Both the position numbers and the translations under genes were made by a program. Shown here piece after piece: positions 9,516 to 18,253 of a stretch of 64,000 nucleotides of DNA (within the stretch, counting starts at the first letter, position 1; each line of letters starts with the position of its first letter). The DNA is taken from positions 61,284 to 125,283 of the forward strand of contig JAKSNK010000002.1 of NCBI GenBank assembly GCA_024399835.1. Reading direction: 5' to 3'. Source of the stretch: Paludibacteraceae bacterium (GTDB lineage: Bacteria; Bacteroidota; Bacteroidia; Bacteroidales; Paludibacteraceae). The notes under the pieces were generated by a model. It was not told where the DNA came from and made no database searches. It saw only the letters and a program-made list of their open reading frames with translations.

Positions 9516-10673
9516 ATGAAACGCGAATATATCATCTTTTGGTTGGGTGTATTAGCCACCTTGGTTATCACATCGTTGGAGTTTTTTCACGAGCATGCGC
9601 TGAATTATGTGGATTATCGCGATGCAACCATAAATTTCTTTAACGGTATCAGTTCATATACAACGGAATATGTGCGTGCGCATAACGGGTGGTATTATCT
9701 GTATTCACCGGTGTTCCACTATTTGTTTGCACCGTTTGCGTTCTTGCCGTTTTATATAGGCGGCTATTTGTGGAATTTAGCGGGGTGGGTAGCGTTCTTT
9801 TTTGGCGTGTATTTATTACCGGGAGAACTGAGCAAGCATACTATGCCATTGTTACTCTATACGGTGTTGATTGTGATGCAAGGTATTTTCGCTTTCCAGT
9901 ACAATGTGCTAATCGGTTGTTTCTTCTTATGGGCTTATGTGTTAATGGAGCGTGACTGTCCTTTTTGGGCTGTGGCTCTGATTATGCTGTCTGCTACAAC
10001 CAAGATTTATGGTTTGATAGAGTTGGCATTGTTGCTGTGCTATCCTAAGTTCTGGCGCAATATGGGGTATGCAGTATTGATTGGTTGCGGTTTGTTGCTG
10101 ATACCGATGTTGCAGTTAGGTTGGAGCCAGTTTGTGCCGTGGTACATGGATTGGTTTCATGCGCTGACCGACCATTGTGAGAATACCTGTTCCTATTTGT
10201 CCGTCGTGTGGGCGCAACCGACACGCGCATGGCTATTGCCGAATATGCGTATTGTGCAGTTGGTTGTATTAGGCGTATTGTCGGTTATGTTCTTCGTGTG
10301 CCACAAAGCATGGACAGAGGAGTATTTCAAGGTAGGCGTGCTGTCGGTGTTGATGATGTACATAGTGCTTTTTTCGGAAGCAGCAGAACCGAATACACAT
10401 CTTATATCGGTTGTGGGCTTCGCCATGTGGTATTATAGCGCGGAGAATCGCAATCTGTTCACGAAGATCGGCTATTGGTGTTTATTCGCGTTCTTTAGTG
10501 TAATGCCGATAGATATTTTGTTTCCTGCATCATGGTTTGAGGTTATTCAATACCATTGGTGGGTAGGAGTATGGATTTACACTATTTTGTTCTTCTATGT
10601 AGCGTGGGATGTTATTTCCCGTTATAGAGATTCATGGTCTTGTCGATTCCCTGTAAGCAGAACGAAGGAATAA
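9516..10673 (+). CDS. GT87-type (DUF2029) membrane glycosyltransferase
   Basis: A 385-aa polytopic membrane protein with about ten hydrophobic helices. An early periplasmic loop carries Asp in V-D-Y-R-D and an aromatic Y-L-Y-S-P-V-F-H segment near residue 70. A later Q-x-N-V-L motif is near residue 128. These are hallmarks of the GT87/DUF2029 family, polyprenyl-phosphate-sugar-dependent mannosyl- or arabinosyltransferase-like GT-C enzymes. The sugar and acceptor cannot be inferred. An in-frame TTG at 9483 lies inside the promoter, so the ATG at 9516 is used. The 3' end runs 62 bp into the convergent pth gene. Confidence 0.8.
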   Translation: MKREYIIFWLGVLATLVITSLEFFHEHALNYVDYRDATINFFNGISSYTTEYVRAHNGWYYLYSPVFHYLFAPFAFLPFYIGGYLWNLAGWVAFFFGVYLLPGELSKHTMPLLLYTVLIVMQGIFAFQYNVLIGCFFLWAYVLMERDCPFWAVALIMLSATTKIYGLIELALLLCYPKFWRNMGYAVLIGCGLLLIPMLQLGWSQFVPWYMDWFHALTDHCENTCSYLSVVWAQPTRAWLLPNMRIVQLVVLGVLSVMFFVCHKAWTEEYFKVGVLSVLMMYIVLFSEAAEPNTHLISVVGFAMWYYSAENRNLFTKIGYWCLFAFFSVMPIDILFPASWFEVIQYHWWVGVWIYTILFFYVAWDVISRYRDSWSCRFPVSRTKE

Positions 10674-11178
10674 TCTGATTGGTTATTGCGAGTCGTTCGG
10701 GCATCGCTTTCTCTTCGTCTTCGGTCCACTGACCGAGTACGAAGTGTATTTGTGCGCCTTTGGGGTAGTCATTGCCTAAACCAAATCGTACGCGTGCGTA
10801 ATTATCCGTACCAAGGACTTGCTGAATATGCCCTAATCCGTTGTGTCCGCCATTGCTGCCTTGCTTGCGAATGCGAATGGTACCGAATGGCAGATTGAGG
10901 TCATCTACCAAAACGAGCAGATTCTCAAGCGGTATTTTCTCTTCGTTCATCCAGTATCGCACAGCGTTCCCGCTGAGGTTCATAAAAGTGGACGGCTTGA
11001 GCAGAACGAGTTCTGCGTTTTTGATACGGCCTTTGCCTATGAAACCGTATCGTTTATCTTCAAAAGCAATATTGGACGCTTCGGCAAAAGCGTCCAATAT
11101 CTTAAATCCTATGTTGTGTCGGGTGTTGTGGTATTCGTCGCCGATATTACCCAATCCGACGATGAGGAATTTGCCCAT
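10612..11178 (-). CDS. pth: Peptidyl-tRNA hydrolase
   Basis: Cytosolic hydrolase (188 aa) that releases peptides from peptidyl-tRNA. The start L-I-V-G-L-G-N-x-G-x-x-Y-x-x-T-R-H-N contains the catalytic His21 and Asn11. Further family motifs are K-P-S-x-F-M-N-L-S-G (Asn68), the catalytic Asp of V-D-D-L-N-L-P, and N-G-G-H-N-G-L. Two bases separate its start from the rplY stop, a frequent rplY-pth pairing. The 3' end overlaps the convergent GT87 gene by 62 bp, so the two mRNAs are complementary there. Confidence 0.96.
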   Translation of the reverse strand: MGKFLIVGLGNIGDEYHNTRHNIGFKILDAFAEASNIAFEDKRYGFIGKGRIKNAELVLLKPSTFMNLSGNAVRYWMNEEKIPLENLLVLVDDLNLPFGTIRIRKQGSNGGHNGLGHIQQVLGTDNYARVRFGLGNDYPKGAQIHFVLGQWTEDEEKAMPERLAITNQIIPSFCLQGIDKTMNLYNGK

Positions 11179-11180
11179 TG

Positions 11181-11756
11181 TTATTCAGCAGCTTCTTCAG
11201 CAGCAGCGTTGCTGTTACGAGTAACTTTGACTTGTGCAACGATGGCCTCTTTAACGCTCTTGATGGAACATTTATCTACAGCAACATCACTAACGAAGAG
11301 TTTTTTGCCCAGACCCAAGTTGGTAACATCGATGACTACGCGGTCAGGTATGTCGGTATAAATACCGTTTACTTTGAGTTTGCGCATTTCCATGCTCAAT
11401 TTACCACCGGCTTTAACACCTTCTGCATGACCGACGAGAGAAATGGGTATTTCTACGGTAACAGGTTTGCTATCGTTTACCTCGAGGAAATCAATATGCA
11501 GACATTCGTCGCTAACGGGATGGAATTGAAGTTCTTTAACGACTGCCATTTTCTTCACATCACCAATAGTGAGGGCTACAGCCATAGTGTCGGGAGTGTA
11601 GATGAGTTTGCGTACATCAGCTTTGGCTACTGTGAAAGTGATGTTGTCGCCCAATCCGTAGATGTTGCAAGGGACAAAGTCCTGTTTGCGCAAGCATTTG
11701 CTTGCTTTTTTTCCGTACTCATTACGCAGAGTACCTGCTAATTCAAAGATTTTCAT
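11181..11756 (-). CDS. rplY: 50S ribosomal protein L25 (Ctc form)
   Basis: A 191-aa L25/Ctc-type protein that binds 5S rRNA. The N-terminal L25 domain (residues 1-90; [11 protein letters not shown]-x-L-R-K) is followed by the TL5/Ctc C-terminal beta domain (residues ~95-180; motifs V-E-I-P-I-S-L-V-G-x-A-x-G-V-K-x-G-G). A short Ala/Glu-rich tail ends the protein. First gene of the rplY-pth pair; it may be read from the tRNA-Gln promoter upstream if the hairpin at 11811-11828 is leaky, since no separate canonical promoter is visible in the 70-bp gap. Confidence 0.95.
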   Translation of the reverse strand: MKIFELAGTLRNEYGKKASKCLRKQDFVPCNIYGLGDNITFTVAKADVRKLIYTPDTMAVALTIGDVKKMAVVKELQFHPVSDECLHIDFLEVNDSKPVTVEIPISLVGHAEGVKAGGKLSMEMRKLKVNGIYTDIPDRVVIDVTNLGLGKKLFVSDVAVDKCSIKSVKEAIVAQVKVTRNSNAAAEEAAE

Positions 11757-11810
11757 TGTGTTGTTACTTTATTCAGGTCGTGGGACCTTACTTATCATTA
11801 AACATATAAA

Positions 11811-11828
11811 AAGCCCTTAGTCGGGCTT
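11811..11828 (-). terminator. Hairpin terminator after tRNA-Gln
   Basis: On the minus strand AAGCCC - six-base loop - GGGCTT is followed by TTTTATATG. The stem begins 1 base past the tRNA 3' end. The U-run is short, so read-through into rplY is possible. Confidence 0.6.
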
Positions 11829-11829
11829 G

Positions 11830-11900
11830 TTGCCTAACGAGGAGTCGAACCTCGCCCCTCAGAACCAAAATCTGATGTACTACCGATATACGATTAGGCA
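11830..11900 (-). tRNA. tRNA-Gln (anticodon UUG)
   Basis: 71 nt on the minus strand. The acceptor stem TGCCTAA pairs with TTAGGCA. The D-stem is GTAT/GTAC, and the anticodon stem TCAGA/TCTGA encloses a 7-nt loop with TTG at the anticodon. The T-arm is CGAGG-TTCGACT-CCTCG and the discriminator is A. CCA is not encoded. A promoter with perfect spacing lies 22 bp upstream (11922-11953). Confidence 0.93.
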
Positions 11901-11921
11901 GCGATTTTTCGAAAGCGAGTG

Positions 11922-11953
11922 CAAAGGTACAACTTTTTTTTGACATGAGCAAA
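11922..11953 (-). promoter_or_regulatory. Promoter of tRNA-Gln
   Basis: Minus strand: TTTG (11950-11953), 20-bp spacer, TACCTTTG (11922-11929). The predicted start is about 15-18 nt before the tRNA 5' end. Confidence 0.75.
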
Positions 11954-12012
11954 TTTTTTCGTAAAAAAGTACGCAAAAAAAGATATATTTACCTTCTTTT
12001 ATTCTGTTTATA

Positions 12013-12044
12013 TTTGCATAAGTTAAAAAAAATGTGTAATTTTG
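12013..12044 (+). promoter_or_regulatory. Promoter of the PRiA4-like gene
   Basis: TTTG (12013-12016), 20-bp spacer, TAATTTTG (12037-12044). An in-frame ATG at 12046 would lie at the transcription start, which favours the next ATG at 12067 as the true start. Confidence 0.75.
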
Positions 12045-12066
12045 CATGTTTTTTATTCGTATAGTT

Positions 12067-12462
12067 ATGCAATACCGCCTATTACTGACAAACACCGACA
12101 CCAAAGAGAATACCGAAATCTTTGTTCCTGCTGATATGGTATTAGAGGAACTTAGTGCCCACATTAAAGTCGCGTTAAACTTGCCCTATGTCGATTATGC
12201 CTGGCACCGTTTTCAGGCATCCGGTATCGCTTATATGACGAGTGACCGCTCGGAAATAGATGAGGAAGTTAGAGGCGAGTATGAGCTGCCTACTTTGGAC
12301 TATGCAAGTAGTGAACATACCGCACTCAATCAAGTTTTCACTACATTAGAGTCGTCCATTGTGTATCTTCAAGAGGATTCTTTCAAAACCTACAAGGTTC
12401 GTTGCACTCTATTGGAGCGTATTGACGATGAATTGCCCGAAAGCGAAATGCCTGCGGACTAA
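12067..12462 (+). CDS. PRiA4b ORF-3-like small protein
   Basis: A 131-aa acidic protein. Its N-terminal half (Y-R-L-L-L-x-N, V-P-A-D-x-x-L-E-E-L, a short D-Y-A-W-H-x-F segment) resembles the plasmid pRiA4b ORF-3 fold, whose members have a conserved L-H-x-x-I and H-x-F layout. The match is by pattern only and no catalytic residue can be assigned. The tail is rich in Glu/Asp. It stands alone with its own promoter between tRNA-Gln and the convergent tyrS (50-bp gap). Role unknown. Confidence 0.55.
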   Translation: MQYRLLLTNTDTKENTEIFVPADMVLEELSAHIKVALNLPYVDYAWHRFQASGIAYMTSDRSEIDEEVRGEYELPTLDYASSEHTALNQVFTTLESSIVYLQEDSFKTYKVRCTLLERIDDELPESEMPAD

Positions 12463-12512
12463 AATCGTAAGAATTGACTTGATTGGGCGAGTTAATTTGA
12501 TTGTGGTACAAG

Positions 12513-13808
12513 TTATTCGGCAATGACGAGGAAATAGTCTTTTTTGCCTTTTTGGAAAAGAATGTACTTACCGTCAATCAATGCCTGCGCATCAATGGGT
12601 TTTTGCGGGTCGGTCAGTTTCTCCTTATTCATCGAAAAACCATTGGCGACAATCATCTTACGCGCTTCTCCCTTGCTGGGGAAGATTTGTGTTTTCTCTG
12701 CCAGCAAATCGAGTGGGGGAATGCCTGCCATGAGTTCGTCACGACTGATACGGAACTGCTGTACGCCGTCAAAAATTTGCAGGAAAGTGGCTTCGTCAAG
12801 TTTTTCCAACGCTTCTTTTGTCGCTTTGCCAAAGAGTATATTGGTTGCCTCCACCGCTTGCTCATAGTCCTCCCGGCTATGTACCATCACGGTGACCTCT
12901 TCTGCCAGGCGCTTTTGCAACAGACGCAAATGGGGTGCCTCGTCATGCTCGGCAATGAGTGCCTCTATCTCTTCGCGTTCTAATGAAGTGAAAATCTTAA
13001 TATAACGCTTTGCATCCTCGTCGCTGACATTGAGCCAGAACTGGTAGAACTGATACGGACTCGTGTACTCACGGCTGAGCCATATATTGCCTTTTTCTGT
13101 CTTACCGAACTTGGTTCCGTCTGCTTTAGTCACCAACGGACATGTTAGTGCAAAAGCATCGTTGCCGGTGAGTTTTTTTATCAGTTCCATACCGGTGGTT
13201 ATATTGCCCCATTGGTCACTGCCGCCCATTTGCAGTTTGCACCCTTTATGTGCATTCAGATAATAGAAATCATATCCCTGCAAGAGTTGATAAGTGAACT
13301 CGGTAAAACTCATACCGCAATTGAACTCGCCGTTGAAGCGCTTTTTGACGCTATCCTTCGCCATCATATAGTTGACCGTGATGAGTTTGCCTATATTACG
13401 CGCGAAATCAATAAAGGTGTAGTCCTTCATCCAATCATAGTTGTTGACCAATTCAGCCGCGTTGGGTTCGCTGCTATTGAAGTCAATAAAGTGCTCCAAT
13501 TGATGTTTGATACATGCCACATTGTGTGCCAGTGTCTCCTCGTTGAGCAAATTGCGCTCGGCACTCTTGCCACTCGGGTCTCCAATCATACCCGTAGCAC
13601 CGCCGATGAGTGCAATCGGTTTGTGTCCGCAACGCTGCAAGTGGCGCAACATCATAATGCCGCACAAGTGCCCGATATGCAAACTATCTGCCGTGGGATC
13701 AATGCCCAAGTACGCTGTTGTCATCTCTTTCAGTAATTGCTCTTCGGTACCCGGAATCATATCCTGCAACATACCACGCCATCTCAATTCTTCAACGAAA
13801 TTTTTCAT
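12513..13808 (-). CDS. tyrS: Tyrosyl-tRNA synthetase
   Basis: Class I aminoacyl-tRNA synthetase (431 aa). HIGH is at residues 44-47, the G-S-D-Q-W-G-N motif at 196-202, and the KMSKS equivalent K-F-G-K-T at 233-237. A C-terminal S4-type RNA-binding domain carries the [11 protein letters not shown] motif. An upstream in-frame extension to 14084 exists, but it crosses the promoter and has no family similarity, so the ATG at 13808 is the start. Its promoter is interleaved with the divergent mltG promoter. Confidence 0.97.
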   Translation of the reverse strand: MKNFVEELRWRGMLQDMIPGTEEQLLKEMTTAYLGIDPTADSLHIGHLCGIMMLRHLQRCGHKPIALIGGATGMIGDPSGKSAERNLLNEETLAHNVACIKHQLEHFIDFNSSEPNAAELVNNYDWMKDYTFIDFARNIGKLITVNYMMAKDSVKKRFNGEFNCGMSFTEFTYQLLQGYDFYYLNAHKGCKLQMGGSDQWGNITTGMELIKKLTGNDAFALTCPLVTKADGTKFGKTEKGNIWLSREYTSPYQFYQFWLNVSDEDAKRYIKIFTSLEREEIEALIAEHDEAPHLRLLQKRLAEEVTVMVHSREDYEQAVEATNILFGKATKEALEKLDEATFLQIFDGVQQFRISRDELMAGIPPLDLLAEKTQIFPSKGEARKMIVANGFSMNKEKLTDPQKPIDAQALIDGKYILFQKGKKDYFLVIAE

Positions 13809-13835
13809 ATAGTATATATTTTCAAAATTTGACTG

Positions 13836-13867
13836 CAAAGGTACTAAAAAATTTGCATATATCCAAA
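13836..13867 (-). promoter_or_regulatory. Promoter of tyrS
   Basis: Minus strand: TTTG (13864-13867), 20-bp spacer, TACCTTTG (13836-13843). It lies within the same 48 bp as the opposing mltG promoter. Confidence 0.75.
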
Positions 13868-13883
13868 AAAAAGTGTACTTTTG
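13852..13883 (+). promoter_or_regulatory. Promoter of mltG
   Basis: TTTG (13852-13855), 20-bp spacer, TACTTTTG (13876-13883). The ATG lies 9 bp after the -7 box, leaving almost no leader. The -33 box falls in the spacer of the tyrS promoter. Confidence 0.75.
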
Positions 13884-13892
13884 CAGTTGATT

Positions 13893-14939
13893 ATGAAAAA
13901 AGGAATGAAAAAAGCGGTTCTTGCCTTGCAAGTGTTGGCCCTGTTGATAGCAGTTACATTGTGTGTAGGTGCATGGGGTTATTATCGTGGCTATGTGTGC
14001 AACTGGGCAAGCACCGACAATCAATCGCACGGCTATTATATCTATCCGGATATGCCGGTTGACAGTGTATTGCACATGGTGCAAGCGGACTACAGGATAT
14101 CTTCACCCCTATGGTTGCATTGGCATATTCGTTGTGCAGGGTGGAATAAACCCTGTGCCGGATACTATGAGTTCCCCGAGCGGATGGGAGACAAAACACT
14201 GATTAACAGGATGATGCACGGACGGCAAACGCCTGTCAATCTGCGTTTTACCAATCAGATTCGTAATCGCGAACAGTTGGCAGCACGCATTGGAAAAGTG
14301 TTGCTGGTCGATTCGCTTGAGATTAAAGAGCGGTTGGACAGCGTCATTTATATGGCACAATACGGACTGACACTAGAGACGGCAATCTGTCTGTTTATCC
14401 CGAATACTTACGAAGTGTATTGGTCATTGTCTGCAGATGACTTGTTTGCACGCATGGAAAAGGAATACAAGCGTTTTTGGACAGAAGAACGCCTCCGATT
14501 GGCTAAGCAGCAGGGATTGACACCTGCCGAAGTGGCAACGCTCGCCAGTATTGTCGAATCAGAAACCAACCGCACAAGTGAACATCCGCAAATAGCCAGT
14601 TTATACTTGAACAGACTACGCAAGGGTATGGCATTGCAGGCATGTCCGACGGTTATTTTTGCGAATGGAGATTTTATGGTCCGTCGCGTTAGTGGCGCAA
14701 TGCTGCAAAGCAACTCGCCCTATAACACCTATCGTTATGTAGGTTTGCCTCCGGGACCGATACGATGTGCCAATGGTGCAACAATGGATGCTGTATTGCA
14801 TGCACCACAAACGGATTATCTATACATGTGTGCGAACCCAGACTGGTCGGGGACACATGTTTTTTCCTCCACTTATGCCCAACATCAGCGTGTGGCTGCG
14901 GCTTATCGTAGGGAGTTAAATAAACGGAATATCCGGTAA
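13893..14939 (+). CDS. mltG: Endolytic murein transglycosylase MltG
   Basis: YceG-like lytic transglycosylase (348 aa) anchored by one N-terminal helix (residues ~8-28), with the catalytic domain outside the inner membrane. Family motifs are present: the [10 protein letters not shown] segment, the catalytic Glu in A-S-I-V-E-S-E-T, then A-S-L-Y-L-N-R-L-R-x-G-M-x-L-Q-x-C-P-T-V. A Y-N-T-Y-x-x-x-G-L-P-P-G-P-I segment is near the end. It cleaves nascent glycan strands and is thought to set their length. Start at 13893 (ATG A-A-A); an upstream TTG lies inside the promoter. Only one base separates its stop from the USP stop on the other strand. Confidence 0.93.
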   Translation: MKKGMKKAVLALQVLALLIAVTLCVGAWGYYRGYVCNWASTDNQSHGYYIYPDMPVDSVLHMVQADYRISSPLWLHWHIRCAGWNKPCAGYYEFPERMGDKTLINRMMHGRQTPVNLRFTNQIRNREQLAARIGKVLLVDSLEIKERLDSVIYMAQYGLTLETAICLFIPNTYEVYWSLSADDLFARMEKEYKRFWTEERLRLAKQQGLTPAEVATLASIVESETNRTSEHPQIASLYLNRLRKGMALQACPTVIFANGDFMVRRVSGAMLQSNSPYNTYRYVGLPPGPIRCANGATMDAVLHAPQTDYLYMCANPDWSGTHVFSSTYAQHQRVAAAYRRELNKRNIR

Positions 14940-14940
14940 T

Positions 14941-15504
14941 TTAGTCGCACAAACTGAATAAATCAGCGCGTGGATTAATCAGCATTACAGGCACTTGACT
15001 ATGGCGAATAGCATGGCGTTCCTGCGGACCAAAAATCCAATCATCTAATCCGTATTCACGGCTGGCAGTCAGTAACAATAACTGATGCCCGAAATCGCGT
15101 TGTCGCTCTGCTGCCTCGCGATTGATTGAAAATGAGTCTTTTACCCCTTCGTGAACTTCAAACTCTATATTCTCCCCCGTCCGTTCTGCCACTGAACGGA
15201 TGTGCGTGATAATCTTATTTAGATTATGCTGCGCTTTAGAACCGTAATCTTTGGCTTTGAGTAATACTATCTTTGCCCCTGTTTTGCGTGCCAGATAAGT
15301 GCAAATTTCGGCTTTGTAAACCTCTTCTTCTAACATTGAGACGGGCACCAATATACGCCGAATATTCTCAATGTGCCGCATAGTATCGGTGACAAACACA
15401 TAAGGGCGTCTCTCCTCCCGGCAAGCGTTTAGTTGCCGTTGAATCTCGCGTGATGAGTTGGCGCATGTTATGAGACGGATATCATCGTTATTCTCGTATA
15501 TCAT
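14941..15504 (-). CDS. Universal stress protein-like
   Basis: A 187-aa protein with one USP-like alpha/beta domain. The typical start R-R-I-L-V-P-V-S is at residues 48-55, followed by an A-x-I-C-T-Y-L-A-R-K-T-G-A-K-I-V-L-L helix-strand. The last strand is V-P-V-M-L-I-N-P-R. A ~45-residue N-terminal extension precedes it. The G-x2-G-x9-G-S ATP-binding signature is absent, so nucleotide binding is doubtful. Last gene of the dxs-to-USP operon, 11 bp after engB. Confidence 0.7.
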   Translation of the reverse strand: MIYENNDDIRLITCANSSREIQRQLNACREERRPYVFVTDTMRHIENIRRILVPVSMLEEEVYKAEICTYLARKTGAKIVLLKAKDYGSKAQHNLNKIITHIRSVAERTGENIEFEVHEGVKDSFSINREAAERQRDFGHQLLLLTASREYGLDDWIFGPQERHAIRHSQVPVMLINPRADLFSLCD

Positions 15505-15515
15505 CGTATAGGAAT

Positions 15516-16112
15516 TTAGAGTGTGGCATTAATGCCTTCTATGTAGGTAATCAACTCGTTTTCTCCAATATGCTTTTCTGCACTGGTGACAAAGATAAGG
15601 GGCAGTTCTTCCCATGTCTCCAATAGTTTCGTTTTGTATGCCTCTATATTGGCAGTTAGTCTCTCTTTGCCCAATTTGTCGGATTTGGTAAAGACGATGG
15701 CAAAAGGTATTTCGTTCTCGCCCAACCAATTCATAAATTCCAAATCAATGGCTTGAGGCAAATGCCTGCTGTCAACTAAAACGAACAATGAAGTCAGGGC
15801 ATCGCGCAATAGGCAATAGCGTTCAATCATTTTGCGCAGTTGTTCGCGTTGCTTTTGTCCCGTTTGAGCGAATCCGTAACCGGGTAAGTCCACCAAGTGC
15901 CATTGGTTATCAATGAGAAAATGATTGATAAGTAGTGTCTTACCGGGCTTTTGCGAAGTCTTTGCCAATTTCGGGTTATGGCACAGCATATTGATTAAAC
16001 TGGATTTCCCCACATTGCTTCGTCCGATAAAAGCGTATTCGGGCAGAGTGGATTGCGGGCACTGTGCTACATCGGGGGAGGAAATTACAAATGTTGCGTT
16101 ATGTATAGGCAT
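15516..16112 (-). CDS. engB: Ribosome biogenesis GTPase EngB (YihA/YsxC)
   Basis: A 198-aa P-loop GTPase required for 50S subunit maturation. G1 is [11 protein letters not shown]3 is D-L-P-G-Y-G-F-A, and G4 is F-T-K-S-D-K; a T-S-A-E G5-like segment follows. Length is normal. The start overlaps the 3' end of coaE by 28 bp, suggesting coupled translation. Part of the eight-gene minus-strand operon from dxs. Confidence 0.95.
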   Translation of the reverse strand: MPIHNATFVISSPDVAQCPQSTLPEYAFIGRSNVGKSSLINMLCHNPKLAKTSQKPGKTLLINHFLIDNQWHLVDLPGYGFAQTGQKQREQLRKMIERYCLLRDALTSLFVLVDSRHLPQAIDLEFMNWLGENEIPFAIVFTKSDKLGKERLTANIEAYKTKLLETWEELPLIFVTSAEKHIGENELITYIEGINATL

Positions 16113-16669
16113 AGTTCATCTATTGTTTTAGTTCCGTCGTTACATACGACAATGTCTGCTGATTGATTGCGCTCCAATTCGCCCATTTGCGCCTGCATGC
16201 GTGCGCGAACCTTATTTTCATTGGTGTGGTCACGCAGGATGGTCCGTTCGATACGCAGATGTTCGGGCGCCGTTACTGCAATGGTTTTATCACATATACG
16301 ATGTAGCCCGCTCTCAAATAGAATAGCGGATTCAACGAGCGTATGTCGTGTGTCGTGTGCCACTTGTCGTGCATTATGAGAGTTCAGTATGTCCTGTTGT
16401 ACGGCAGGGTGAACGATGGCATTGAGTTGTTTCAATAAGTTTGGATGTTCAAATACCCTCGTAGCGACTATGGCAGTGAGGTAAGTGCCGTGTTCATCGT
16501 AGCAGTCGTCCCCTAATAGGCGTTTAACCTGTGTAATCAAAGAGGAATTGCTCTGCAGAAGTTGTTTGGCACGACTATCAGTGTCGTAAAGCACCATACC
16601 ATATCGCTCCAGCGCATGCGCGATGGTACTCTTCCCGCTACCTATGCCTCCTGTTAATCCGATTATCAT
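16085..16669 (-). CDS. coaE: Dephospho-CoA kinase
   Basis: Last step of coenzyme A synthesis (194 aa): phosphorylates the ribose 3'-OH of dephospho-CoA. The start [13 protein letters not shown] contains the Walker A. The Y-D-T-D-S-R-A-K acceptor-binding segment, H-P-x-V and the L-F-E-S-G-L lid-type motif follow. Overlaps engB by 28 bp, 12 bp after the MBOAT gene. Nothing unusual. Confidence 0.95.
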   Translation of the reverse strand: MIIGLTGGIGSGKSTIAHALERYGMVLYDTDSRAKQLLQSNSSLITQVKRLLGDDCYDEHGTYLTAIVATRVFEHPNLLKQLNAIVHPAVQQDILNSHNARQVAHDTRHTLVESAILFESGLHRICDKTIAVTAPEHLRIERTILRDHTNENKVRARMQAQMGELERNQSADIVVCNDGTKTIDELCLYITQHL

Positions 16670-16681
16670 TCTGTCAATGGG

Positions 16682-18232
16682 TTAGAATTGAAAATAGATG
16701 AAGGGTTGCAAATCTGCAGTAACGAATTGATAAACAACCAATACGACCACGGCAACTATAATTGCCATTGCATACCATGGCAGACGAGAGAATTTGATAC
16801 GGTACCATTGCTTGAACTTTGCCGGCAACCAATGAATAATCATGCCGGTAATAAAGAGTAGCACGACCGATTTATATTCCCACAGAAAGAGGGGAATGAT
16901 GCTGCTATTCCAAGCCCCGAAGATTTGTCCCAACATCTGTTTAGCAGTTCGCCATGCCACTTCGTTGGCATAAGCAGGATCAAGATTGGACGAAGCACGG
17001 AAGAAAAGTCGCGTAAAGGTAATAAATGTAAAAGTTAGCAGTACGCAAACCGTATCGTCTATGTAGCGCACAATCTTGTGGCGAAGAATGAATCCCTCAA
17101 CACCTATCTTTTCTTTCATGCTATGCCAACATTTGGCAATGATCATACCTATACCGTTGAGTCCGCCCCAAATAACGAAGTTCCAACTCGCTCCGTGCCA
17201 CAAACCGCCGATAAGCATTGTGGCAAAACTGTTGATGTTACCGGCAAGAAGCTTGTTGGCAGGTCGTCCGAAAACGGTGCGATTGCCACCTAATGGGATA
17301 TATACATACGACTTGAGCCATCGGCTGAGGGATTGGTGCCATCTGCGCCAGAACTCCTGCGGATTGCGTGACTTATATGGTGAGTCGAAGTTCTTAGGCA
17401 AATAGAATCCCATTAACATGGCTACACCAATTGCAATATCTGTATAGCCGGAGAAGTCCGCATAAACCTGCATTGAATAGGCAAAAAGCGCAAACAGGTT
17501 TTCAAAACCGCTGAATAGTAGGGGATTGTCAAATACACGGTCGATGAGATTGACTGCCAAATAGTCGCTGAGGATGATTTTTTTTGTTAGTCCGTTGAGA
17601 ATCCAGAATACGCTCACGCCCATTATTCGGTGAGTCATGTGGAAGGGGCGATAGAGTTGCTGCATAAACTCCGATGCACGCACGATCGGACCTGCTACCA
17701 ATTGGGGGAAGAAACTGACATACATGCCAAAGTCAAAGATATTGCGTACAGGCGCCACATGTCCACGATAGACATCTACGGTATAGGAAATAACCTGGAA
17801 GATGTAGAACGAGATACCAACGGGCAATAAAATCGTATCTACAATCGAACAGTGTGTACCAAAAATTGAATTAAACACATCCACCCCAAAGTAGGCATAC
17901 TTGTAATAGAATAAAAAGCCCAAGTCAATCAATATGCTGACCACGAGCCACAACTTGGCGTGTATCTTGCGTGCAATCGGAAACGCTGTTAGATAAGAAG
18001 TGCAGGTGACTATTGCCAAAATAGCCAAAAAACTGCCACTGGTCTTGTAGTAAAAGAACCAACTGACCAGCATAAGATAGATATTGCGCAAATGCAGGCG
18101 CTGCCGGTTCAACTTACCTATTACCAATGCATAGCCGATATAGACAATGAATAGAAAGACCCAAAAATACAATTGGGTAAAGAGCAGCGGACTATTGCTG
18201 TCAAATGCAAATGTATGTCTTAGAAATTCCAT
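16682..18232 (-). CDS. MBOAT-family O-acyltransferase (AlgI-like)
   Basis: A 516-aa polytopic membrane protein of the AlgI/DltB/PatA type. The MBOAT hallmark W-H-G-A-S-W-N-F-V-x-W-G with its catalytic His is near residue 345. The R-N-P-Q-E-F-W-R-R-W-H-x-S-L motif lies before it. Such proteins move acyl groups, usually acetyl, across the membrane onto exported polysaccharide or peptidoglycan. They work with a periplasmic SGNH partner, and that partner is encoded 21 bp upstream. The polysaccharide target is not shown by the sequence. Confidence 0.9.
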   Translation of the reverse strand: MEFLRHTFAFDSNSPLLFTQLYFWVFLFIVYIGYALVIGKLNRQRLHLRNIYLMLVSWFFYYKTSGSFLAILAIVTCTSYLTAFPIARKIHAKLWLVVSILIDLGFLFYYKYAYFGVDVFNSIFGTHCSIVDTILLPVGISFYIFQVISYTVDVYRGHVAPVRNIFDFGMYVSFFPQLVAGPIVRASEFMQQLYRPFHMTHRIMGVSVFWILNGLTKKIILSDYLAVNLIDRVFDNPLLFSGFENLFALFAYSMQVYADFSGYTDIAIGVAMLMGFYLPKNFDSPYKSRNPQEFWRRWHQSLSRWLKSYVYIPLGGNRTVFGRPANKLLAGNINSFATMLIGGLWHGASWNFVIWGGLNGIGMIIAKCWHSMKEKIGVEGFILRHKIVRYIDDTVCVLLTFTFITFTRLFFRASSNLDPAYANEVAWRTAKQMLGQIFGAWNSSIIPLFLWEYKSVVLLFITGMIIHWLPAKFKQWYRIKFSRLPWYAMAIIVAVVVLVVYQFVTADLQPFIYFQF

Positions 18233-18253
18233 TGTCGTATTACATTTCGCCGT

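Noticed and set aside
12046-12066. Alternative earlier start of the PRiA4-like gene
   Set aside because: Lies at the predicted transcription start, right after the -7 box; the ATG at 12067 is more plausible.
13809-14084. N-terminal extension of tyrS
   Set aside because: Crosses the tyrS promoter and overlaps mltG; has no similarity to synthetases.
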